DNA of 55,284 bases. Source: UBA4615 sp046046245 (GTDB lineage: Bacteria; Pseudomonadota; Gammaproteobacteria; Burkholderiales; Burkholderiaceae_E). The DNA is taken from contig JBJOKE010000081.1 of assembly GCA_046046245.1 (NCBI GenBank), forward strand, positions 1 through 55,284, given 5' to 3'. Numbering within the stretch: position 1 is the first letter of the stretch; every line of letters begins with the position of its first letter. Below, in pieces: positions 16,501 through 25,224 of this stretch. The position numbers and the translations under genes are program-made. A model generated the notes under the pieces. The model had not been told where the DNA came from and made no database searches. It saw only the letters and a program-made list of their open reading frames with translations.

Positions 16501-19104
16501 ATGGGGACCGAAGGCGAGCCGGTGTCCACGCACGGCGCGGGGACGCGGCGATCGGCCGGCGAGGCTGTCGAGTTCTCGACCGCGAGCCGGAGCCGCCTTC
16601 GGGCGGCGGGCATCCGGCTGCCGCGGAGCCGGTACGCCGTGAACCTGGCGCTCCTGTGGGCCGGCCTCGTCCTTCGTCTGCGGCTCGGAAGGCGCCCTCG
16701 GCTCGCGGTCGAGGGGGTGCGATCGACCGTCGATCCTCGGGCGCTCGCCTGCGAGGCGGCCCTCGCCGAAGGGCTGCGGGAAGCCATGGCCGCAGATCGT
16801 CGCCTGGCATGGCTGATCGGGCTCGTCGGGACCCGGCACGCCCTCGGCGCCGGAGCGGGGCCGCAAGCCGCCTCGCTGGTCGCGGCTGCGGCTGACTTCT
16901 ACGCGGGATATCCGGGTGACGTCGCGCTCGGGTTCGTGCTGGCACGTGGGGCCCATGCACTCTCGGCCCGATTCGCCGAGCCTGGCGGATCGGCGTTCGG
17001 GCTGCCGACGCGACCGTCCGATGCCGCTCGTGCGGTGCAGGCCTGGGAACAGGATCCTCGTTCTCGGGACGGCCCGTCGGATCGGTATGCCCGGGGCGTG
17101 TCGGACTCGAGGGGCGCCGGAATCGATGCGGTCTGGCATGCCTCCGGCCGCCTGGACGTGCTGTCGGAGCTGCTGGCGCCACGCCAGGCCGGCGGACCGT
17201 CGGGCCATGCCGCCACGGACTCGCCGGCCGATGCGGCGTACCGCCGGCTGATGTGCGGGCTGGTCGGCGATCCGGCGTCGCACGCCACCGCCGGCTCGGC
17301 CGATCCCGTTGCGCCGGCCGCGCCTCCGTCGGGTTGGCGGGATGCCTACGTGGACGTCATCCAGGCCGTCGCGTTCGGTCGCGTCGAGCCATCCACCCTG
17401 GCTGTGGCGCGTGCACTCCGGCAAGGGTGCCTCGGCCCGATGGCGATGCTCGTCCGGCCGGCCCTGCACTGGTACTGCCTGATCGCCGCGGTCGAGGCAT
17501 CGCGTTCGACGTCCGGCGGGGCTCGCGCCGCACTGCGCGTCCGGCGCGACCTCCGCCGCATCGAGCGCTGGGCGGCGCAAGCCGGGGGCGAATTCGAGCA
17601 TCGCGTGCTGGCGTCGCGCGCGGAGCTCGCGGCGCTGCGGGGCGATCCGTCGACGGCCCTCGGCCTCTACGATCGAGCCACGGAGGTCGCACGTCGCCTG
17701 GGCCTGCTCGGCGACGCCGCCCTGATCGCCGCCCGCGCCGCGACCTTCGCGAAGCGGAGCCGGCACCTCGCGGCGCGGCGCCTGGCGGCGAGCGCGACGG
17801 TGCTTGTCGGGCAGTGGGGCGCGCCCCGGCTGGCGGCGCACCTGGAGGGCGACCTCCGCATCGAGCCGGCGGGCGGCGAATCCCCGCGCGCGATCTTCGA
17901 CGTCGACGCGGCGACGCTCACCGACTCGCTGCAGGCGATCAACGGCGAGGTCGATCCCGACCGCGTCGCCGGCACGCTGCTGGCGCTGCTGCTGACCCAT
18001 ACCGGCAGCCATTACGGCGCGTTGCTCGTCACCGACGGCACCCGGCTCAGGATCGTCTCCCAGCGGACGCAGTCGCCCGAGCTGCTGGTCGCGCCGACCG
18101 ACGTCGACCTGGACCGCAGCGGGCTGCCGATCGAGCTCGTCGAGACAGCCTTCGCCGATCGGCGCACGCTTCGGGTCACCGACCATCGGCTGGACGGCGA
18201 GCGGGGCGCACCGGGGCGATGGGGCGGGCGCGTCGGTGTCGCGCTCGTCTGTTCCCCGCTCGTCTCCGCGGGCGGCGCACGACTGGGTGTCGCCTACCTG
18301 GAGAGCGACGTCGGCGAAGGCGCGTTCGAGTCGGGCAGGCTCCGGTTCGTCGAGGTCCTGTGTGCCCAGGCCGCGACCTCGATCGCGAACGCCAGGCTGT
18401 TCTCCGAGATCGAGGCCTCGCGTCGCGACCTCGAGACGCTCAATTCGGCGCTCGAACGGCGTGTCGAGGAGCGGTCCAACGCGCTGGAGCGCAACTTCGT
18501 CGAACTCGCGAAGCTGGAGCGCAAGGTCATCGCCGATGCGGAACGCAACCGGCTCATCCGCGACCTGCACGACGGACTGGGATCCCAGCTGTTCGCGACG
18601 ATGCGGCTCGTCGAGCGCAACGAGACCGACCACGACGCGGTCCTGAAGTCGATCCGCGAATGCATCTCCGACATGCGCCTGGTGCTCGACGCGGCGGGGT
18701 CCGATGCGGCCGATGCGCTCGACGCGTGGTACTCGTTCCGCGCGCGCTGGGCGGGGCAGCTCGTCGCCTGCGGCCTCGAGGCCCACTGGGCGATCGAGCT
18801 CGACCGCGACGGAGCCATGATCGAGCCGCACCTGACGCTCAATCTCATGCGCATCGCGCAGGAGTCGCTGACGAACGTGATCCGGCATGCCTGCGCGCGG
18901 ACGGTGCGCGTGAACCTGCGCAGCGACGGCCGCGCTGTCCACCTGGTCGTCGAGGACGATGGTGCGGGCTTCGAGGAGTCGCCGTCACCCGGCCGCGGGC
19001 TCTCGAACATGCGGCAACGGGCGGCCACGATCGGGGCGACGCTGTTGATCTCCCCGGTTCATCCCGGCACACGCATCGACGTGCGATGTCCGATCGTCAC
19101 GTGA
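16501..19104 (+). CDS. sensor histidine kinase, GAF plus HisKA_3/HATPase (NarX/DesK-type transmitter)
   Basis: This 867-residue kinase likely phosphorylates the response regulator encoded just upstream. The first 480 residues are helical, with a TPR-like stretch (LYDRATEVARRLGLLGDAAL, then RRLAASATVLVGQWGAPRLA), followed by a GAF domain (about 486-635), a coiled coil (LETLNSALERRVEERSNALE), the dimerisation/phosphoacceptor motif with His690 in RDLHDGLGSQL, and an ATPase domain with QESLTNVIRHA and EDDGAGFEE. One weakly hydrophobic segment (about 46-60) is the only possible membrane contact. The TPR-WGA-GAF arrangement resembles the C-terminal half of large PknB-AAA-GAF-kinase sensors, here without their kinase and ATPase modules. 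No periplasmic sensor is visible. Confidence 0.9.
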   Translation: MGTEGEPVSTHGAGTRRSAGEAVEFSTASRSRLRAAGIRLPRSRYAVNLALLWAGLVLRLRLGRRPRLAVEGVRSTVDPRALACEAALAEGLREAMAADRRLAWLIGLVGTRHALGAGAGPQAASLVAAAADFYAGYPGDVALGFVLARGAHALSARFAEPGGSAFGLPTRPSDAARAVQAWEQDPRSRDGPSDRYARGVSDSRGAGIDAVWHASGRLDVLSELLAPRQAGGPSGHAATDSPADAAYRRLMCGLVGDPASHATAGSADPVAPAAPPSGWRDAYVDVIQAVAFGRVEPSTLAVARALRQGCLGPMAMLVRPALHWYCLIAAVEASRSTSGGARAALRVRRDLRRIERWAAQAGGEFEHRVLASRAELAALRGDPSTALGLYDRATEVARRLGLLGDAALIAARAATFAKRSRHLAARRLAASATVLVGQWGAPRLAAHLEGDLRIEPAGGESPRAIFDVDAATLTDSLQAINGEVDPDRVAGTLLALLLTHTGSHYGALLVTDGTRLRIVSQRTQSPELLVAPTDVDLDRSGLPIELVETAFADRRTLRVTDHRLDGERGAPGRWGGRVGVALVCSPLVSAGGARLGVAYLESDVGEGAFESGRLRFVEVLCAQAATSIANARLFSEIEASRRDLETLNSALERRVEERSNALERNFVELAKLERKVIADAERNRLIRDLHDGLGSQLFATMRLVERNETDHDAVLKSIRECISDMRLVLDAAGSDAADALDAWYSFRARWAGQLVACGLEAHWAIELDRDGAMIEPHLTLNLMRIAQESLTNVIRHACARTVRVNLRSDGRAVHLVVEDDGAGFEESPSPGRGLSNMRQRAATIGATLLISPVHPGTRIDVRCPIVT

Positions 19105-19448
19105 TCGTGTGGCGTGCCGCATGGCGTCGGCACGGCGACCGGTGGCGGTGGCCAGCGGAACGCCTCCAGCGTCGGCGCGCAGCTCGGATGCGGCTCCGGA
19201 CCGGACCGTGGCGGGCGGGGCGGCGCAGTCCGCATCCGGACGCTCTCGTCGATGTGCAGCGGGCACCTCCGAGGAAACGCGGCGGTGTTCGGGGCCGCTT
19301 CGGAGACGTACGTGAAGGGCGCGTCGCACCGCCTGCAGCGTCCGCGCCAGGTGAGTCGCGGGGAGGCGCCGGACGGTGGGGAACGATCGTCGTGCGCGTC
19401 GACCAGCAGGAACGGTCTGCCTTCGATCTCGAGTCGGATGGGGGGCAA
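19059..19448 (-). CDS. possible small zinc-ribbon protein
   Basis: On the minus strand an open frame holds PPIRLEIEGRPFLLVDAHDD and then CRRCDAPFTYVS...RRCPLHIDES, a CxxC/CxxH pair spaced like a zinc ribbon. The first half reads like a natural protein and its codons look coding. The best start I see is a TTG at 19448; the frame is open further to 19676, but that part is Arg-rich and unconvincing. The C-terminal 60 residues are Pro-rich and overlap the 3' end of the kinase gene antisense by 46 bases. Without a strong start or ribosome site this stays a candidate. It could be a zinc-binding regulator or a chance frame. Confidence 0.35.
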   Translation of the reverse strand: MPPIRLEIEGRPFLLVDAHDDRSPPSGASPRLTWRGRCRRCDAPFTYVSEAAPNTAAFPRRCPLHIDESVRMRTAPPRPPRSGPEPHPSCAPTLEAFRWPPPPVAVPTPCGTPHDHVTIGHRTSMRVPG

Positions 19449-19647
19449 GGTCTGTGTCGCGCGATGAGCGAGGGGACGGGCGGACTGCCCGCGCGGCCTG
19501 TGGATCGTCGGACCGCGACGCGATTCTTTTCCGCGCTCCCGGGGCGACTCAAGGGACGACGGCGCGTTGTCATCGGTTCGTGTGACGCCTCCGACCCGCC
19601 GTCCCCCGCGGCGTCCGACAGGCTCCGCGGGCTCTAGTTCCTCCCCC
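19105..19647. other. 543-base gap between kinase and 7TM-PAS genes
   Basis: No rightward gene is supported here; the plus-strand frames are Arg/Gly-rich shadows. The only coding-like signal is the leftward zinc-ribbon candidate (19059-19448). No clear promoter box was found before the 7TM-PAS gene at 19648, so that gene may depend on read-through from the kinase operon. Confidence 0.45.
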
Positions 19648-20811
19648 ATGGACGCGACGCACGCCGGACAGGTCATCTATCTCGCCCTCACGGTGGTCGC
19701 GATAGCGATCAACCTGTTCGTGGCGATCTTGACCTTCGGCCGGCGCGACCAGCGCGGTGCGATCGCCGGGATGAGCGTCGCGCTCAGCCTGTCCGGATGG
19801 CTGACCGCCGTGCTCATGATGAGCGTGTCGCCGACGGAGGTCGCGCCGGTGTGGGAGAACGTGAGGCGGATCTTCAGTTCGGCCGCGCCTTGGTTCGCGT
19901 TCTGGGGGGCGGTCGACCTGGCGGGGTATCGGCCCGCGCGGCGGCGCCTGCTGCAGGCGGCGAGCGCGATCCCGCTCCTCGCCCGGTGCATGCTCATCTG
20001 GCCCCTGTCCGCGCATGCCCACCACTTCGCCGTGCTCTCGTATGAACGGATCGGCTGGCTGACCTACGAGGTCTCGTCCGTCCACGGACCGCTCTACCTG
20101 CCCTACGTCATCTACACCTACGGCCTCGGCCTGGCGTCGGTCCTGGTGTTCGCCCACTGGATCTCGAATTCCGGCCGGCTCGCGGCGAACCAGGGAGTGC
20201 TGCTCGCCGCCGCCGTGATCTGCGGTGTCGGCGCCCACCTCGCGAAGACCAGCGGCCTCGTCCAAGGAACCACCAACTGGATTCCGCTGGGACTGACGCT
20301 CTCCGGGCTGCTCAGCACGGTCGCGATCTTCAGGCATCGCACGCTCGCACTCAGTCCGATCTCGCGGCACGCCCTGTTCGACGCGCTCGACTCGGGTGTG
20401 CTCGCCCTGGACGCGTCGGGGCGCATCGTGGACCTGAACCCGGCGATGGAACGGATGTGCGGGGTCCCGGCGTCGCAGGCCTTCGGGCGACGGTTCGCCG
20501 ATCTGCTGGCGCCCGATGGCGACCTCGCGCTGCGGATGGTTGCCCGGCAGCACGGGATCGTCCTCGAATACGCCGGCCGTCACTACGCGGTGCAGCGGGT
20601 CGACATCGCGGGGTCATCGGGGCGGGCGACCGGCCAGCTCTATGTCTTCACCGACGATACCGCGCGCCAGCACGGCGAACGCGAGCGCGATCGCCTGATC
20701 GCCGCCCATCGCGACGACGCGCTGCGTCGCTACGCCCGGCGCACGGAGCAGGCGTCGCGAGGGGCTGAGCTGTCCTCCGGAGGGGCCGCCCGGGGGCGGG
20801 CGGCGCCTTGA
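19648..20811 (+). CDS. 7TM membrane sensor with PAS domain, no kinase domain
   Basis: This 387-residue protein has about seven membrane spans (residues 5-235, e.g. QVIYLALTVVAIAINLFVAI and LSGLLSTVAIF), resembling the N-terminal 7TM region of some histidine kinases. A PAS domain follows (about 240-355: LFDALDSGVLALDASGRIVDLNPAMERMCGVP). In full-length relatives a transmitter domain would come next. Here the protein ends in a charged helix (ERERDRLIAAHRDDALRRYARR) and a Gly/Ala tail with no H-box or ATPase. The ATG at 19648 precedes the first span; a longer frame from 19567 adds a Pro-rich leader. It lies 36 bases before S-formylglutathione hydrolase. It may pass a signal to the kinase upstream, or be a truncated kinase. 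Confidence 0.8.
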   Translation: MDATHAGQVIYLALTVVAIAINLFVAILTFGRRDQRGAIAGMSVALSLSGWLTAVLMMSVSPTEVAPVWENVRRIFSSAAPWFAFWGAVDLAGYRPARRRLLQAASAIPLLARCMLIWPLSAHAHHFAVLSYERIGWLTYEVSSVHGPLYLPYVIYTYGLGLASVLVFAHWISNSGRLAANQGVLLAAAVICGVGAHLAKTSGLVQGTTNWIPLGLTLSGLLSTVAIFRHRTLALSPISRHALFDALDSGVLALDASGRIVDLNPAMERMCGVPASQAFGRRFADLLAPDGDLALRMVARQHGIVLEYAGRHYAVQRVDIAGSSGRATGQLYVFTDDTARQHGERERDRLIAAHRDDALRRYARRTEQASRGAELSSGGAARGRAAP

Positions 20812-20847
20812 CGCGGCGACACGAAGAGGACGATCCTCGCGCCTGCC

Positions 20848-21687
20848 ATGAAGACGACCCTCGTTTCCTCAGCCCGCTGCTTCGGCGGCGTCCAGCAGGT
20901 CTGGTCGCACGAGTCGGCGCAGACCGCCTGCACGATGCGCTTCGGCCTCTTCCTGCCGCCGCAGGCCGCGCACGGCCGCGTGCCGGTGCTGTGGTGGCTG
21001 TCGGGGCTGACCTGCACCGAGGAGAACTTCGTCGTGAAGGCCGGCGCGCAGCGCGTCGCGGCCGAGCTGGGGATGGCGCTGGTCGCGCCCGACACCAGTC
21101 CGCGAGGCGTCGAGCTGCCCGGCGATCGGGACAGCTGGGACTTCGGCCAGGGCGCGGGCTTCTACGTCGACGCCACCCGAGAGCCCTGGGTGCGCCACTA
21201 CCGGATGCGCTCGTACGTCGACGACGAGCTGCGCGCGCTGATCGAGGGCGAGTTCCCGGTGGACGGTACCCGCACCGCGATGTCCGGCCACTCGATGGGC
21301 GGGCACGGCGCGCTCACCATCGCGCTGTCGAACCCGGGCTGGATCCGCTCGGTGTCGGCCTTCGCACCGATCGCCGCTCCGATGCGCTGCCCTTGGGGCG
21401 AGAAGGCGCTCGGGGGCTATCTCGGCGACGACCGTGCCGCGTGGACCGCCTACGACACGACCGAGCTGCTGCGCACGCGCGGCTGGGCCGGCCCGCCGAT
21501 CCTCGTCGACCAGGGCACGGCCGATCCGTTCCTCGCGTCGCAGCTCAGGCCCGAGCTGCTCGAGCAGGCCTGCGCCGACGCGCGGGTCCCGCTGGAGCTG
21601 CGACGGCAGGACGGCTACGACCACGGCTACTTCTTCGTGGCGACCTTCATCGAGGATCACCTGCGCCGGCATCGCGCGCAGCTCTGA
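20848..21687 (+). CDS. fghA: S-formylglutathione hydrolase
   Basis: This 279-residue esterase-D-family alpha/beta hydrolase releases formate and glutathione from S-formylglutathione, the second step of glutathione-dependent formaldehyde oxidation. The nucleophile elbow GHSMGG places Ser149; the acid is the Asp in QGTADPF and the base the His in GYDHGYFF. LSGLTCTEENF near residue 55 forms the oxyanion/substrate region typical of the family, and TSPRG follows. Length matches characterised enzymes. It follows the 7TM-PAS gene by 36 bases and completes the pathway begun by the dehydrogenase at 14469. The stop is embedded in a larger inverted repeat shared with the converging gene. Confidence 0.95.
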   Translation: MKTTLVSSARCFGGVQQVWSHESAQTACTMRFGLFLPPQAAHGRVPVLWWLSGLTCTEENFVVKAGAQRVAAELGMALVAPDTSPRGVELPGDRDSWDFGQGAGFYVDATREPWVRHYRMRSYVDDELRALIEGEFPVDGTRTAMSGHSMGGHGALTIALSNPGWIRSVSAFAPIAAPMRCPWGEKALGGYLGDDRAAWTAYDTTELLRTRGWAGPPILVDQGTADPFLASQLRPELLEQACADARVPLELRRQDGYDHGYFFVATFIEDHLRRHRAQL

Positions 21688-21740
21688 CGCGTCGGCCCGG
21701 CGATGACCGGGGCCGCACGCCAGCGTGCCCGAGGCGTCAG
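21684..21740. terminator. symmetrical stem structure between convergent genes
   Basis: CTGACGC (21684-21690) and GCGTCAG (21734-21740) are exact inverted arms that include the stop codons of both converging genes. Inside are CGGCCCGG/CCGGGGCCG (21693-21715, one bulge) and GCACG/CGTGC. The whole gap could fold into a branched hairpin acting as a bidirectional terminator. No T-run is present. Confidence 0.4.
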
Positions 21741-22558
21741 AAGAACGCCATCGTCCTCACCTCGATGCTCTCGCGCTGCCGCGCGTCGGGCGGCGAGCTC
21801 GGGTCCTCGAAGGCGCTGTGGCCCATGAATCGGGCGCGTCCGTCGGTCTCGGAGTCGTAGGTCTTCAGCAGCAGCGCCTGGTCGCGTTCCATCAGCGGGA
21901 AGTAGACCCAGCGGTGCCTGGGCGACCAGCGCATCACGTAGATCTCGCCGGTCCGTTCGCGGTACTTCAGGTCCATCCGCAGCATGTCGTCCGGGTCGTG
22001 CGTGCTCGCGTCGCACATCGCGAGCGGCAGCTCCTCGACGCGGTTGTACAGCGGCTTCCAGACGTTGTAGAAGGCGACGCGTCGGGACAGCAGGTCCTCG
22101 GCGTCCTCGGGCACGATGTCGCGCACCCGCTGCGGGCCGCTCTTGACCGTGTAGTCGCTGTGCACGAGCAGCACCGCGGGCCGCTTGACGGTCGTCTGCA
22201 CGGCCAGGTCCGCCGGCAGCCGGCGGCGGATCGTGTGGTCGAAGACCACGACCCGCTTCGCGCCGGTGTGCGCCTTCACGAAGTCGACCACCTGCGGGTA
22301 GAAGGCGGCGTGCACCGAGGCCTCGTCGTCGAACGCGTCGAAGCGTGCGGCGAACGGATGGATCTCGAAGCCCTCGCGGTCGGCCGAGAACGACGCGGCG
22401 CGCGGCCAGCCGTCCTCGACCTCGACCTCGCGCAGGTCGGTCCCCGGCGGATTGAGCGGGGTCCCCGGATCGGGCTCGTAGAAGTAGTAGTCCGGCGGGA
22501 TTCCGTTGTCCACACTGTAGTGCATCGTCGCGCGGACGGATCGGGTGGCGCTCGTCAT
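21737..22558 (-). CDS. CmcJ/NvfI-type oxidoreductase family protein
   Basis: This 273-residue protein matches the CmcJ-like family, related to the cephamycin methoxylation protein CmcJ and to fungal non-haem oxygenases and desaturases. Recognisable segments are VVVFDHTIRRR, VLLVHSDYTVKSGPQRV, RRVAFYNVWKPL, LAMCDAST, EIYVMRWSPRHRWVYFPLM and a C-terminal RARFMGHSAFEDPSS...RESIEVR. Family members are soluble; the His/Asp in VHSDYT and the later His residues may hold iron, but the mechanism is not established for bacterial homologues. The ATG at 22558 is followed downstream by a GST gene whose start lies further right, so GST and this gene are likely one leftward operon (25-base gap). Confidence 0.85.
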   Translation of the reverse strand: MTSATRSVRATMHYSVDNGIPPDYYFYEPDPGTPLNPPGTDLREVEVEDGWPRAASFSADREGFEIHPFAARFDAFDDEASVHAAFYPQVVDFVKAHTGAKRVVVFDHTIRRRLPADLAVQTTVKRPAVLLVHSDYTVKSGPQRVRDIVPEDAEDLLSRRVAFYNVWKPLYNRVEELPLAMCDASTHDPDDMLRMDLKYRERTGEIYVMRWSPRHRWVYFPLMERDQALLLKTYDSETDGRARFMGHSAFEDPSSPPDARQRESIEVRTMAFF

Positions 22559-22583
22559 CGTTCGGGGTCCTCGGTGCGCGGGC

Positions 22584-23231
22584 TCACTGCAGGGGCTTGG
22601 CGACGAAGCCCTGCTCGACGTTGGTGCCGCGCCAGCAGGCGAGCGGCTCGACGCGCTCCAGCATCCAGCGCTTCAGGTTCGGGTGATCGGCCAGCGGCAG
22701 CTGCTGCCAGCCGTGCAGGTGCATCGGCGAGGCGATCGCGATGTCCGCGATCGTCGGGCCCGGCGTGCCGGCGAGCCAGTCGTGCTTCGCGAGGCGCGCG
22801 TCGAGGATGCCGGCGAGCTTGTCGAAGGTCGCCCGCTGCGCGTCGAGCACCGCCGGGTCGGGGGCGCCGCCCAGCAGCGGCTTCACGCAGTTCTCGACGA
22901 GGAACACGTAGCACGACGGGAACCAGCTCGACGACTCCCACAGCAGCCAGCGGTTGACGTCGGCGCGCACCTTCAGGTCCGTCGGGTAGGCGGCCTCGCG
23001 CCCCAGCTTGTCGGCCGCGTACTGCAGGATGGCGTTGGATTCCCACAGCACGAAGTCGCCGTCCTTCAGCGCCGGGATCGACAGGTTCGGGTTCAGCGAC
23101 GCATAGGGCTCGGCCTTCTGCTCGCCCTTGAAGTAGTCGACGTGGACCAGCTCGTAGGGGGCGTCCATCAGCTTCAGCCCCGCGAGCACCTTGCGGCAGT
23201 TCACGGTGATCGGGTCGGCGTAGATCTGCAT
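22584..23231 (-). CDS. glutathione S-transferase family protein
   Basis: This 215-residue GST has an N-terminal thioredoxin-like domain with ITVNCRKVLAGLKLMDAPYELV, the cis-Pro segment LNPNLSIPALKDGD and WESNAILQYAADKL, and a helical C-terminal domain ending NLKRWMLERVEPLACW. A Cys at residue 12 near the usual catalytic position (VNCRK) suggests a Cys-type or thiol-transferase-like activity, which is inference. The ATG at 23231 has a strong GAGGAG ribosome site; the frame upstream is not GST-like. It is divergent from a LysR gene 114 bases away, which probably regulates it, and is followed by the CmcJ-like gene. Confidence 0.9.
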   Translation of the reverse strand: MQIYADPITVNCRKVLAGLKLMDAPYELVHVDYFKGEQKAEPYASLNPNLSIPALKDGDFVLWESNAILQYAADKLGREAAYPTDLKVRADVNRWLLWESSSWFPSCYVFLVENCVKPLLGGAPDPAVLDAQRATFDKLAGILDARLAKHDWLAGTPGPTIADIAIASPMHLHGWQQLPLADHPNLKRWMLERVEPLACWRGTNVEQGFVAKPLQ

Positions 23232-23345
23232 CGCGTGTCTCCTCGTGTGGTGTGCGGCGGCGGTCGCCTGGGGCGGAGTCTGCGGACTTGACCGGGCTCG
23301 AGGAAGCCGGTCGAATGCGAACGGACTGTCCGCGAATCGAGAACG

Positions 23346-24272
23346 ATGGCCCTGACCACCGACATGCTGGAGGCGTTCGTGAAGGTGGCCGAGACGCTGT
23401 CGGTCAGCGCCGCAGCGGCCGAGCTCGGCACCGGCAAGGGCCTGGTCAGCAAGCGGATCGCGCAGCTCGAGGCGCAGGTCGGCGCGACGCTGTTCGCGCG
23501 CAGCTCGCGACGGGTGTCGCTGACGCCGGCGGGCGAGGCGTACCTCGAGGGTGCGCGCCGTGCGCTCGCCGAGGTCGCCGGCGCCGGGGAGCGCGTGCGC
23601 GGGCTGCGCGAGCGTCTCGAGGGCGAGATCCGGATCACCGCGCCAGTCTCGTGGGGGCAGCGGGTGCTCGCGCGGCGGCTGCCGGAGTTCCTGCGCGTGC
23701 ATCCCGGCATCCGCGTCGAGCTGCAGCTCGCCGACCGGGTGATGGACCTCGCGCGCGAGCGGATCGACCTCGCGCTGCGCTGGACGACCCAGGCCACGCC
23801 GCCCGGGCTGTCGGCCTCGCCGGTCGCCGAGGTCTCCTGGGTGCTCGCGGCCTCACCCGCCTACCTGGATGCGGCGGGGCGACCGCAGCGGCCCGTCGAC
23901 CTCGCGTCGCACCCGGGCCTGTGCTACTGGCGCGAGCGCGACGACGACCGCTGGCAGCTCGAACGCGCCGGTGACGGCGCGCGGGCGGAGGTGCGGGTCG
24001 ACAGCCGTTACCATGTGAACAATCCCGAGGCGGTCGCCGACGCGGCGATCGCCGGCCTGGGCGTGGCGGTGCTGCCCGGGTACCTGTGTGCCGGGGCCCT
24101 GCTCGACGGCCGCCTGGTGCGCGTGCTGCCGGACTGGGTGCCGGTGACCCGGTTCGGCACGAGGATCGTCGCGTTCGCGACGCCGGAGCGGCTGGCGCTC
24201 GCGCGCAACCGGACCCTGCTGCGCTGGCTGCAGGCGACGCTCGGGGCGGACCGGGTCTCCCCCGCCGACTGA
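23346..24272 (+). CDS. LysR family transcriptional regulator
   Basis: This 308-residue protein has an N-terminal winged helix-turn-helix (residues 4-65: MLEAFVKVAETLSVSAAAAELG, KRIAQLEAQVGATLFARSSR) and a periplasmic-binding-protein-like effector domain (about 90-300: EIRITAPVSWGQRVLARRLPEFL, then RIDLALRW). The EIRITAP pattern places it in the CrgA/AaeR-like group. It is transcribed away from the GST/CmcJ operon with a 114-base shared region, the usual arrangement for a LysR regulator and its target. I see no clear T-N11-A palindrome. Effector unknown. Confidence 0.92.
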   Translation: MALTTDMLEAFVKVAETLSVSAAAAELGTGKGLVSKRIAQLEAQVGATLFARSSRRVSLTPAGEAYLEGARRALAEVAGAGERVRGLRERLEGEIRITAPVSWGQRVLARRLPEFLRVHPGIRVELQLADRVMDLARERIDLALRWTTQATPPGLSASPVAEVSWVLAASPAYLDAAGRPQRPVDLASHPGLCYWRERDDDRWQLERAGDGARAEVRVDSRYHVNNPEAVADAAIAGLGVAVLPGYLCAGALLDGRLVRVLPDWVPVTRFGTRIVAFATPERLALARNRTLLRWLQATLGADRVSPAD

Positions 24273-24378
24273 CCGGGGCACCGTCGTCCGCATCGCGCCC
24301 GCACGGGATGCGGCTCGACGCCCGATGCCCCGTGACGCCCTCGTCGACTACTATCTCGCCTCGGAATGGGGGAGAACG

Positions 24379-25224
24379 ATGGTCCAGTGCCCGATCTGCG
24401 GTGAAGCCGACGCCACGCCCTGGCGGGTCGTGGACGCCTACGCGTACTTCGAGTGCCGCCGCTGCGATTCGATCTTCATCGATCCCGGCGTGCTCGCCGA
24501 GATCGACGCGGGCGCCTCGATCGTCGACTATTCGGGCGACTACTGGGATCGGGAGCTGTCCGCGGCGCGGGAGCGCAGTTTCGGCAGCAGTCTCGCGCGG
24601 GTGGCGGAAGTGCTGCTCTACGCCCGGCGCCCCGTCCGTCGCTTCCTCGACATCGGCTCCGGACCCGGCTACCTGCTCGACGCGCTGTCGGCCTACCTGC
24701 CGGGGAGCCGGCAGGTGTTCCACGGCGTCGAGCTGTTTCCGCCGCGCGAGACGACGACGCACCCGAACTTCGTGCGGGGTGCGATCGCGGACCTGCAGGG
24801 CCGCTTCGATGCCGGATGCTGCATCGAGGTCGTCGAGCACCTGACGCCGACCATGCTCCGCGGGATGCTGGAGCAGCTCGCCGGCCGCTCCGAGCCCGGG
24901 GCGATCTACATCTTCAACACCGGGCTGCCGGCATACGTGAAGCACGAAGACCCCGGCTACATGGATCCGAAGCGGCGCGGGCACATCGTCAGCTACGGAC
25001 TGAAGGGCATGGCGCACATCGCCGCGTCGCTCGGGTTCGGCTGTCTGCCGATCCCCGGCAAGACCTGGGCGTTCTGCCTCGAGTACCTGCCCGAGGACGG
25101 GACGCCGCCGCTGCAGCCGCGGATCTGGTCGCCGCGGCCGGAGAACCGTGCGCTGCTGCACGACCGGCAGATGGGCTCGGCGCTGTACGTGCTGGGGATC
25201 GAGACCGCGCGTGCCTACGGCTGA
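24379..25224 (+). CDS. class I SAM-dependent methyltransferase with N-terminal zinc ribbon
   Basis: This 281-residue protein opens with a four-Cys zinc-binding knot (CPICGEADATP then CRRCDSIFIDP), followed by a Methyltransf_23-type Rossmann fold with FLDIGSGPGYLLDAL as the SAM-binding loop, GVELFPPRET, and CIEVVEHLTP. Proteins of this layout often modify sugars, lipids or small molecules. An ATG at 24325 is in frame, but the one at 24379 has GGGGGAG five bases upstream and begins right at the zinc knot, so it is preferred. The EamA gene starts inside its last codons. The pair may make and export a methylated product, which is inference. Confidence 0.88.
   Translation: MVQCPICGEADATPWRVVDAYAYFECRRCDSIFIDPGVLAEIDAGASIVDYSGDYWDRELSAARERSFGSSLARVAEVLLYARRPVRRFLDIGSGPGYLLDALSAYLPGSRQVFHGVELFPPRETTTHPNFVRGAIADLQGRFDAGCCIEVVEHLTPTMLRGMLEQLAGRSEPGAIYIFNTGLPAYVKHEDPGYMDPKRRGHIVSYGLKGMAHIAASLGFGCLPIPGKTWAFCLEYLPEDGTPPLQPRIWSPRPENRALLHDRQMGSALYVLGIETARAYG

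Noticed and set aside
16300..18942. An 880-codon open frame on the minus strand opposite the histidine kinase
   Set aside because: It is antisense to clear kinase, GAF and response-regulator coding; its translation is Arg/Ala-rich without domains. GC-rich genes commonly leave such frames open.
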